From NCBI GenBank assembly GCA_030432455.1, contig JAUIHC010000104.1, positions 1 to 8,953 of the forward strand: DNA of 8,953 nt, written 5' to 3'. This document shows positions 1 through 6,153 of the stretch, piece after piece. Below the pieces are notes generated by a model that searched no databases, was not told the DNA's origin, and saw only the letters and a program-made list of their open reading frames with translations. A program made the position numbers and the translations under genes. The stretch's first letter is position 1. The number at the start of each line of letters is the position of its first letter. Origin of the DNA: Phycisphaerae bacterium. Lineage in GTDB: Bacteria > Planctomycetota > Phycisphaerae > Phycisphaerales > SM1A02.

Positions 1-1194
1 GAGCTGGCGGTGGTGCTGGCAGCGATGGAACGCGGCACGCTTCCCGCGACGGCACACACCTCGCCCGATCGCGACGCGTTCCCGGATCTCGATCTGGTGG
101 TCGGCGAGCCGCGGCCCCTCGACGCCGCCCACGCCGTCGTCGTCTCGCTCGGCTTCGGCGGTGCCGACGCCGCGATCGCGGTCGAGCGGGGCGACATCGA
201 GCCGGTCCTCGACCCGGACCCGCCGGTCGCGGAGGCGGACGAGATCGTCGCGACCGGTGCCTCGTGGCTCGTGCCCGAGCGCGGCGGCCTCGAACTCGAC
301 GACGATGCCCTCGACGGTCTCGACGACGCCCGCGCGGTGCGACGGCTCGCCCGGTTCGCCCGGCTCGTCCGCGCCGCCGGGATCCTCGCGGTGCGGGATG
401 CCGGACTCGACGAGGCCGAGGTCCGGAGGTCGTCGGCGTTCGTCGGCACCCGCTTCGGCGCCGCCGGCTACACGCTCGACTACTACGACGAACTGATCCG
501 CGACGGACTCGGGGCGGGCAATCCGCTGTACTTCGCCGAGAGCGTGCCGAACATCGGCAGCGCCCAGCTCAGTCTCGGGCTGGGCATCGAGGGCACCACG
601 CTCTCGGTCAGCGGGACGATGCTCGCGGGAATCGAGGCGATTCATCTGGCCCGGCGACATCTGGTCTCCGGGCAGGCCGACCGGGCGATCGTGGTGGTGG
701 CGGAGGAGTCGCATCCCCGGGTCGCGGACGTGCTCCGCCGCCTCGGGCTGCTCGACGATCGGGGCATCGCGGAGGGGGCGGCCGCCATCGTGCTGGAGCG
801 GGCCGGTGTCGCCGCCGACCGAGGAGCGAGGGTCCGCGGGACGCTGGCCGACACGGTCCTGGCCTGGCCGGACCGCGAAGGGCGTGCGGGCATCCGGCAG
901 GCGATCCGAGTCGCCGCCGGCATGGATGGGGGGGCGTGGACTCCTGACGGCGATGTCGTCATTCCCGGGTCGGGTTCGTCCGCGGGTCGGGTGGTCCGCG
1001 CGATGCTTCCACGGGGCGTTCGGACGACCCTCGTCGGGTCCGAGGATCGCGTGGAGCGACAGTCGCTCGCCCCGATCGCACCGCTCGTCGAACGACTGCT
1101 GGGTACCGAGCGGTTCGCGAGCCGCGTGGTCTGGGTCGATCCGACCGGGGCTGCGGGGAGTGTCGGGATCGCTTCGGTATCATCCGATCGATGA
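1..1194 (+). CDS. Fused ketosynthase (C-terminal tail) and chain-length-factor-like ketosynthase domain, 5' end outside window
   Basis: The frame is open from base 1, so this is the 3' part of a longer gene. The first ~65 codons are the end of a beta-ketoacyl synthase: an LPAT-type strand, a DLDLVVGEPR segment and the GFGG motif (151-162) that normally precedes the final strand. After a ~17-residue linker a second ketosynthase-like domain begins at EIVATGAS (241-264). It includes FVGTRFG and NPLYFAESVPNIGSAQ. At the nucleophile elbow it reads VSGTMLAG, with Met (619-621) where active ketosynthases have Cys, so this half should not condense and resembles a chain length factor (KS-beta). It stops 11 residues after a GAAG motif (1147-1158) and so lacks the usual KS C-terminal part. 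There is no in-frame ATG, GTG or TTG between 97 and 271, so the second domain is not a separately started gene. Role inferred: the KS/CLF pair elongating an aryl polyene. The catalytic residues of the first KS are not visible. Confidence 0.85.
   Translation, partial: ELAVVLAAMERGTLPATAHTSPDRDAFPDLDLVVGEPRPLDAAHAVVVSLGFGGADAAIAVERGDIEPVLDPDPPVAEADEIVATGASWLVPERGGLELDDDALDGLDDARAVRRLARFARLVRAAGILAVRDAGLDEAEVRRSSAFVGTRFGAAGYTLDYYDELIRDGLGAGNPLYFAESVPNIGSAQLSLGLGIEGTTLSVSGTMLAGIEAIHLARRHLVSGQADRAIVVVAEESHPRVADVLRRLGLLDDRGIAEGAAAIVLERAGVAADRGARVRGTLADTVLAWPDREGRAGIRQAIRVAAGMDGGAWTPDGDVVIPGSGSSAGRVVRAMLPRGVRTTLVGSEDRVERQSLAPIAPLVERLLGTERFASRVVWVDPTGAAGSVGIASVSSDR
1178..1183 (+). promoter_or_regulatory. 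Possible internal -10 element before the chorismatase gene
   Basis: TATCAT matches the TATAAT consensus at five of six bases and stands out in very GC-rich coding DNA. It ends seven bases before ATG 1191, a distance expected for a leaderless transcript, and no Shine-Dalgarno sequence precedes that ATG. No clear -35 element is visible. It may be chance, since the region codes for the end of the upstream protein. Confidence 0.25.
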
Positions 1195-2216
1195 CGTCGT
1201 CCGAGTTTGAATCCGCAGGTCTCGTCGGGGCCGACGCATCGACGGACTCCCGGATCCCGAGTGATGCGGCCGCCGATGGGTCCACCGACCGCGCCGCGGC
1301 GGAGTCGAGGTCGGCGGCCTCGCGCGGCGCGATCGCGAACTGGGCGGCGACCGGTCGAGTCAGCGACCTGCCGGGGTGGCTGGCCCGCGAGATCGCGCCG
1401 ATTCAGGACGAGGCGACCGAACGCAGTCTGGATGTCGAGCTCGTCGAGCGCCGCAGCGGGTTCGGACTCGTGCGGACGATGGTGGTGCGGGGAGCCGCCC
1501 GCCTTCCCGACGACGCCTTCGAGGATGCGGTTCGACGCGGCTACGGCCGCCTGCTCGAAGGCATCCAACCGACACACCTGCTCCGGGTCTGGAACTTCAT
1601 TCCGCGGATCGAGGCGGACGCCGACGACGGCGTGCGCGACCGCTACATGGTCTTCAACGCCGGTCGGCATCGCGGCTTCGACGATGCGTTCGGTCGAGTC
1701 GCCTGGTTCCCCGCCGCCTCGGGCGTCGGCCACGCGGGCGACGCGGTCGTCGTGCATCTGCTCCACGGCGAGGCCGAGGTCGAGCCGGTGGACAATCCGC
1801 GGCAGGTCCCGCCCGAGGCGTATTCGGCGAGGTTCGGCCATCCGACGCCCGTCTTCGCACGGGCGGCCCGGGTCCGCTGGTCGGATCGCGTCGGGCTTCT
1901 GGTGAGCGGAACCGCCAGCGTCGTGGGCGAGGATTCCCGGCACGACGACTTCGAGCACCAGTTGGAGGAGACGCTCCGCAACCTCGAGGTCGTGGTCGAT
2001 CAGGGATGGCCCGGCGCGTCGCCCGCGGATCTCGACGACTGGCTGGTGTATCTCCCGAATCCGCTGCGGGCCGATCGGGTGCGGGCGGCGATCGCGTCGC
2101 GCTGGCCCGAGCGGTCGCTGCGGATCGTCTGTCGCGGGCAGCGTCTCTGTCGGCGCGACCTTCAGGTCGAGATCGAGTGCGCCGGTCTTCGGCCGGCGGA
2201 GGATGACCATCGATGA
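1191..2216 (+). CDS. Chorismatase, FkbO/Hyg5/XanB2 family (hydroxybenzoate starter synthase)
   Basis: 341 residues. Family chorismatases remove pyruvate from chorismate, giving 3-hydroxybenzoate, 4-hydroxybenzoate or a dihydroxycyclohexadiene acid; XanB2 supplies the xanthomonadin starter. The family's conserved blocks are all recognisable: HLLRVWNFIPRI (129-140), RYMVFNAGRH (151-160), VDNPRQV (200-206), PVFARAARV (220-228), VSGTASVVG (238-246) and the closing CRRDLQVEIE (320-329) with Glu327 and Glu329. The C-terminal half has the YjgF/RidA-like fold known for this family. Cys314 and Cys320 lie near the active-site end; a Cys in this area has been linked to hydroxybenzoate-forming types, but I cannot align it with certainty. 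The first ~45 residues are a low-complexity Ser/Ala/Asp stretch, so translation might begin further in. The start at 1191 was chosen because its ATGA overlaps the stop of the previous gene. No Shine-Dalgarno sequence precedes it. Family call is firm; the exact product is not. Confidence 0.88.
   Translation: MTSSEFESAGLVGADASTDSRIPSDAAADGSTDRAAAESRSAASRGAIANWAATGRVSDLPGWLAREIAPIQDEATERSLDVELVERRSGFGLVRTMVVRGAARLPDDAFEDAVRRGYGRLLEGIQPTHLLRVWNFIPRIEADADDGVRDRYMVFNAGRHRGFDDAFGRVAWFPAASGVGHAGDAVVVHLLHGEAEVEPVDNPRQVPPEAYSARFGHPTPVFARAARVRWSDRVGLLVSGTASVVGEDSRHDDFEHQLEETLRNLEVVVDQGWPGASPADLDDWLVYLPNPLRADRVRAAIASRWPERSLRIVCRGQRLCRRDLQVEIECAGLRPAEDDHR
2198..2202 (+). promoter_or_regulatory. Shine-Dalgarno site for the halogenase-like gene
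   Basis: GGAGG lies ten bases before ATG 2213. It is the strongest ribosome-binding sequence seen in the operon and supports the 2213 start, although it directly abuts an out-of-frame ATG at 2203. It sits inside the coding end of the chorismatase gene. Confidence 0.55.
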
Positions 2217-3583
2217 TCACCACGCCGACGAGCGAACGCCGCTGCGACGTCGTCATCATCGGCGCGGGCCCCGCGGGCAGCATCGCCGCCATCGAGCTCG
2301 CCCGGGCCGGTCTCGACGTGGTCGTCGTCGATCGCAGCGACTTTCCGCGGTTCCGCATCGGCGAATCGATGCTCCCCCACACGCAGCGGCTCATGGAGGA
2401 GCTCGATCTCATGGACCGGGTGCGGGCGCTGCCGCACGTGGTCAAGAAGGGTCTCGAGGTCGAGTTCGGCGACGGCCGCCGCGATGCCGCGGCGATCTCG
2501 TTCGCGGAGATGTTCGGCGACGGGGTCAAGCAGACATTCAACATCCGACGCTCGATCTTCGACCGGATGCTCGCGGACACCGCCGCCGAGGCGGGGGCGG
2601 AACATCGCTTCGGCGAGTCGGTCACCGGCTTCGACGGTCTCGACCACGGCGACGTGCGGGTCCGATTGCAGGGCGGGTCGATCCACGCCGACTGGCTCAT
2701 CGACGCGAGCGGTCAGGCGTGCGTGCTCGGTCGTCATCTGGGCACCCGCCGGTTCCTGCCCGGCTTCCGGAACGTCTCGTACTTCGAGCACTTCGAGGGC
2801 GTCCGACGGAACACCGGCGATCGCGACGGCTTCGCGACGCTCGCGATGTGTCGCGAGGGCTGGTTCTGGATGATCCCCCTCGACGAGACGACGACCAGCA
2901 TCGGTGCCGTCATCGACGATCGGCTCGCCCGCGAGATTCCCGTTCCCGCCAATCGTCGCCTGCAGTGGTGCCTCGAGCACTGCCCGGCGATGGCGGAGCG
3001 GATGACCGAGGCGACCGGCCCCGAGACCAACCAGACCGTCGGGGACTTCTCGTACACCTGCGGTCCGCACGCGGCGGACGGCTGGTTCATGGTCGGCGAC
3101 GCCGCGGCGTTCATCGATCCGGTCTGGTCCACCGGTGTGAGCCTCGGGCTCGACGGTGGCGTGCATGCGGCGCGTCGGATCATCGACGTCGCCCGGGGAC
3201 GGCGGCGACCGACCGACGCGACCGCGGCGCATCACGCCCGCATCGCGCGGCTTCGAAAGGTCTTTCTCGGGCTGATCCGGAACTTCTACGACCATTCGTT
3301 CCGGGAACTCGTCGTCGCGGGACGCGGTCCGCTGGAGGTGCATCGCGCGGTCGTGAACATGCTGGCGGGCGACGTGTTCTCCGGCGTGCCGCTGCGGGTG
3401 CGATGGCGGTGGGACCTCATGATGGCCTTCCGCGAGATCAACCGGTTCCGACCGCTCAACGAACGCATCCGGCCGCACTCGCTGCTGCAGTCGGCGGGCC
3501 TCCGACTGCCCGAACCCAATGCGGGCGTGTGCCGCGGCGTGCCGCGTCGGAAGGTCGGGGCTCCGGCATGGCAGTCGGTCTGA
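2213..3583 (+). CDS. Flavin-dependent halogenase-type oxidoreductase
   Basis: 456 residues, soluble, with an N-terminal Rossmann FAD site GAGPAG (17-22), Asp40 at the end of the second strand, a RIGES motif (48-52) and the second FAD motif GD (295-296). It also carries both sequence marks of flavin-dependent halogenases: WFWMIP (217-222, the WxWxIP motif) and F-x-x-P-x-x-S-x-G (FIDPVWSTG, 300-308). Lys78 and Lys79 lie in the region where halogenases keep their active-site lysine (inference from position). Halogenases use FADH2 from a partner reductase plus halide; no reductase gene is visible. Xanthomonadins are brominated, and halogenase-like proteins accompany such pigment genes, so ring or chain halogenation is the best guess. 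A non-halogenating monooxygenase of the same fold cannot be excluded. The start at 2213 overlaps the chorismatase stop (ATGA) and has GGAGG ten bases upstream. Confidence 0.87.
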   Translation: MITTPTSERRCDVVIIGAGPAGSIAAIELARAGLDVVVVDRSDFPRFRIGESMLPHTQRLMEELDLMDRVRALPHVVKKGLEVEFGDGRRDAAAISFAEMFGDGVKQTFNIRRSIFDRMLADTAAEAGAEHRFGESVTGFDGLDHGDVRVRLQGGSIHADWLIDASGQACVLGRHLGTRRFLPGFRNVSYFEHFEGVRRNTGDRDGFATLAMCREGWFWMIPLDETTTSIGAVIDDRLAREIPVPANRRLQWCLEHCPAMAERMTEATGPETNQTVGDFSYTCGPHAADGWFMVGDAAAFIDPVWSTGVSLGLDGGVHAARRIIDVARGRRRPTDATAAHHARIARLRKVFLGLIRNFYDHSFRELVVAGRGPLEVHRAVVNMLAGDVFSGVPLRVRWRWDLMMAFREINRFRPLNERIRPHSLLQSAGLRLPEPNAGVCRGVPRRKVGAPAWQSV

Positions 3584-5043
3584 TCCGGGCGGTCGTCGAC
3601 GCGGCGATCGCCGATCCCGGTCGCCCCGCGGTCATCGAGATCGATTCGCGCGTCACCGCCTCGCGATCGGCGATCCTTCAGGAAGCGCTGCGGCTGGCGG
3701 CGGCGCTCGACGAGTCGGCGCCCGCGGGGGCGACCGTCATGCTGCATGGCCCCGGCGGTGCGGCGTACTGGGCGGGACTGCTCGCGGTCTTCGGGACGGG
3801 GCGGCGACTGCTCCCGATCGGGGTCGAGATCGTGTCCGCCGATCGGACGGCGCTCGCCGAGGCACATCAGGTGGCGGCGATCCTCGAGACCTCGCCCGAG
3901 TCGGCCTGGGCTGATCCGCCGGTCGGGATCCCGGTCATTCCCATCCAGCCGACCCACGGCGACGACCTCGATCCGACCACCGCGAACGGTCGACTCGACC
4001 GCGGGGCCACGGCGAGCCTGCTGCTGCGCAGTTCGGGCACCACGGGGCGACCCAGCGTCGCGCTTCGCGAGGCGACGGCGCTCGACCGGGTGTCGGCGAC
4101 GCTCGTCGAGGTGCTCGGGCTGCGGCACGACGACCGCGTGCTCGCGACGCTCCCCATGCAGCACGCCTACGGAATCGAGCACGGCGTCATGGCGCCGATG
4201 CGGGCGGGCGCGACCGTCGCGTTCAAGCCGGGCTTCGATCTCATGGCCGGGGCGGAGGCGCTGCTCGACGGCACGACCGTCTTTCCCGCGGTGCCGGTCA
4301 CGCTCGAGGCGGCGACCCGCATCGCGCGGTCGGGTCACACCCTTCGGCTCGTCTACACCGCCGGATCACCGCTTCCCGACGCGGTGCGTGCCGCGTTCGA
4401 GACGGCGTGGAGCGTCCCGGTCGGCGATCTCTACGGAATGACCGAGGTCGGCACGATCACCTGGGGATTCAAGAACGACCGTCGTCCCGTGCCCGGCGTC
4501 TCGATCGGAGTCGTCGATCCCGACGCGGATGACGAGGCGGCGAGGATCCATCCGCACGGATCCGGCGAGATCGTCGTCGCGAGCGACGCGATGTCCTCGG
4601 GCTCCGTCGCCGATGCCGACGCGCGACCGGATCCCGGCCGCCGGATCGACGGGCATCTCCGCACCGGCGACCTCGGCGAGATCGACGAGCTCGGGCGGGT
4701 GCGGATCACCGGTCGCGCCAAGCTCCAGTTCGATGTCGGCGGACTCAAGGTCAACCCGGAGGAGGTCGAGTCGGTGCTCCGCCGTATCCCCGGGGTTCGC
4801 GAGATCGTGGTGGTTCCGCTCGAACTCAGCGAGACCGTCACCCGGGTCATGGCGGTGGTGGTGCCCGGGGTTGGGGTCGATCGACCGACGCTCGACGCCG
4901 CGCTCCGCGCGGCCGCCCGAGCGGAGCTCGCCGGACATCAGCGACCGCGGATGGTGCGGTTCGTCGAGTCGTTGCCGCGCTCCGCGACCGGAAAGCTCCT
5001 GCGAGGACGCCTGATCGCGGACATCACCGTGCCGGGCGGATGA
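3568..5043 (+). CDS. AMP-dependent acyl/aryl ligase (starter-activating adenylation enzyme)
   Basis: 491 residues of the ANL superfamily, forming an acyl-adenylate and then a thioester. Core motifs in order: the phosphate loop SSGTTGRPS (155-163), YGMTE (289-293), HLRTGD (363-368), the hinge region ITGRAKLQFDVGGLKV, and the C-terminal PRSATGK with catalytic Lys476. The phosphate loop ends in S-V-A rather than the usual K-G, so its lysine is missing; the later lysine is intact, so the enzyme may still be active. It is slightly short for the family and free-standing, with no fused carrier domain. XanA2-type ligases activate hydroxybenzoate and pass it to an acyl carrier protein, which fits the adjacent chorismatase. 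The reading frame is open far upstream (to 2203), but that part overlaps the halogenase-like gene out of frame and encodes arginine-rich nonsense. ATG 3568 is where the ligase-like sequence starts, overlapping the previous gene by 16 bases. Confidence 0.88.
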   Translation: MAVGLIRAVVDAAIADPGRPAVIEIDSRVTASRSAILQEALRLAAALDESAPAGATVMLHGPGGAAYWAGLLAVFGTGRRLLPIGVEIVSADRTALAEAHQVAAILETSPESAWADPPVGIPVIPIQPTHGDDLDPTTANGRLDRGATASLLLRSSGTTGRPSVALREATALDRVSATLVEVLGLRHDDRVLATLPMQHAYGIEHGVMAPMRAGATVAFKPGFDLMAGAEALLDGTTVFPAVPVTLEAATRIARSGHTLRLVYTAGSPLPDAVRAAFETAWSVPVGDLYGMTEVGTITWGFKNDRRPVPGVSIGVVDPDADDEAARIHPHGSGEIVVASDAMSSGSVADADARPDPGRRIDGHLRTGDLGEIDELGRVRITGRAKLQFDVGGLKVNPEEVESVLRRIPGVREIVVVPLELSETVTRVMAVVVPGVGVDRPTLDAALRAAARAELAGHQRPRMVRFVESLPRSATGKLLRGRLIADITVPGG

Positions 5044-6076
5044 CCCCGCCGAGCATCCACGCGATCCCGGCGACCACCAGCCACTGCGCCATGCCCGCCA
5101 GGGCGGGCGTCGCCCGCACCGACGGGCCGATCGCGAGGGCGATCGCGGCGAGCCCCGCGTGCCACCGCCAGCCGATCCACCCGGCGGCCGCCACCGTCCA
5201 GGGTGACGCGGGAAGCGTGATCCCGGCGATGGCGCCGACGGCGAGGGCGGTGATCGCGAGCAGCCGGTTCGTCCAGGTCTCCGGACGCCGGCCGCGAAGC
5301 GGGCCGGGCGAGAGCAGTCGGTCGAACCGCCGGACGAACGATCGGCCGACGCCGCGCCCTCCGCCCCACGGCACGGGAACGAGGGCGACCAGCAGGAGCC
5401 AGAGGTAGATCGCGATGCCTTCGGGCCAGTCGCGACGGAATCGGTAGTGACTCACCCGGGTCTCGCGCGGGTGATAGATCGCGGGGATGTCGATCGGGAT
5501 CACCTCGACGCCGCGCCACGCGATCCGCGTGATCATCTCCTGCTCCCACGCATAGCGGCCGCTCACCCCGCGGAGGCCGGCCGCCGCGGCCACCGGCCAC
5601 GCCCGGTAGCCGCACGGGGCGTCGCCGATCGCCACGCCGCAGTGGGCCCGGATCGCGAGATTCGAGAAGAACCGACCGACGAGATTCTTCCGGGGCTGAT
5701 CGGGATGGAGCGGCCATCGGCAGCCGATGACCATCGCGTCGGGATGCCGGTCGATGATCGCCACGGTCGCGGGGATGACCGACGGATCGTGCTGGCCGTC
5801 GGCATCGACCGAGATCGCGGTGCGGACGCCGAGTCGATGCAGGTGCTCGAAGCCGACCCGCAGGGCGCCCGCCTTGCCGAGATTCCGGGGACAGTCGATG
5901 ACCTCGCGAACCACACCGTCGGCGACGAGCGCCCGCGCGATCGCATCGCTCCCGTCGGTGGCCCCGTCGTTCACGACCCAGACCGGCAGCCCCGAGGCGG
6001 CACACCCCCGCAGCACCGCTTCAATGGTGCCGGCGTTGTCATAGACCGGAACGAGAATCGCGACATCGTCGGGCAT
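5024..6076 (-). CDS. Family 2 glycosyltransferase with C-terminal membrane helices
   Basis: 350 residues from the ATG at 6076. The N-terminal half is a GT-A glycosyltransferase of the dolichyl-phosphate mannose synthase-like kind: ILVPVYDN (7-14), VVNDG (34-38), a GKAGALRVGF segment (67-76) and the metal/nucleotide-binding DADGQH (91-96), followed by a GDAPCGYRA acceptor-loop-like stretch. The C-terminal ~140 residues hold about three to four hydrophobic segments, so it should sit in the inner membrane using a nucleotide or lipid-linked sugar. Glycosyltransferases occur in many aryl polyene clusters, which suggests modification or anchoring of the pigment; the link here is only by position. 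It ends inside the last 20 bases of the oppositely oriented ligase gene. An in-frame ATG at 6145 would add 23 residues rich in Gly, His and Arg that look non-coding, and would overlap the divergent promoter area. Confidence 0.85.
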   Translation of the reverse strand: MPDDVAILVPVYDNAGTIEAVLRGCAASGLPVWVVNDGATDGSDAIARALVADGVVREVIDCPRNLGKAGALRVGFEHLHRLGVRTAISVDADGQHDPSVIPATVAIIDRHPDAMVIGCRWPLHPDQPRKNLVGRFFSNLAIRAHCGVAIGDAPCGYRAWPVAAAAGLRGVSGRYAWEQEMITRIAWRGVEVIPIDIPAIYHPRETRVSHYRFRRDWPEGIAIYLWLLLVALVPVPWGGGRGVGRSFVRRFDRLLSPGPLRGRRPETWTNRLLAITALAVGAIAGITLPASPWTVAAAGWIGWRWHAGLAAIALAIGPSVRATPALAGMAQWLVVAGIAWMLGGVIRPAR

Positions 6077-6153
6077 GGGACCGCGGGTTCTACCACGGGG
6101 TGCCCCCCCGTGATCTCCGTGGGAACCCACCGTCGATAGACTCACGCCCCGCG
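6077..6153. promoter_or_regulatory. Divergent promoter region between glycosyltransferase and aminotransferase
   Basis: These 77 bases separate two divergently read genes. Neither start has a Shine-Dalgarno sequence. Each has a weak -10-like hexamer near its ATG: TAGACT at 6137-6142, eleven bases before the + strand start, and TAGAAC at 6092-6087 on the - strand, ten bases before that start. This spacing would give leaders of only a few bases. No convincing -35 element is visible on either side. Assignment is by pattern only. Confidence 0.4.
6094..6112. repeat. Perfect 7-bp inverted repeat in the divergent promoter region
   Basis: CACGGGG (6094-6100) and CCCCGTG (6106-6112) are perfect complements around a five-base centre. 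The repeat directly abuts the -10-like hexamer of the glycosyltransferase gene, on its upstream side, where a dimeric repressor or activator could act. There is no T-run, so it is not an intrinsic terminator. In such GC-rich DNA a chance palindrome remains possible. Confidence 0.4.

Noticed and set aside
1191..1330. N-terminal stretch of the chorismatase as a signal peptide
   Set aside because: It lacks a hydrophobic core and is Ser/Ala/Asp-rich; a cytoplasmic enzyme is expected.
642..2210. Long open frame on the - strand opposite the KS and chorismatase genes
   Set aside because: Arg/Pro/Asp-rich translation with no recognisable family; it is the usual antisense shadow of GC-rich coding DNA over two well supported genes.
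2203..3567. Upstream extension of the ligase reading frame
   Set aside because: It is out of frame with the halogenase-like gene and encodes an Arg/Gly-rich nonsense stretch; ligase-like sequence begins only at 3568.
5035..5050. GGCGG/CCGCC hairpin at the end of the ligase gene as a terminator
   Set aside because: Only five base pairs, no T-run, and it lies in GC-rich coding DNA where such pairs arise often.
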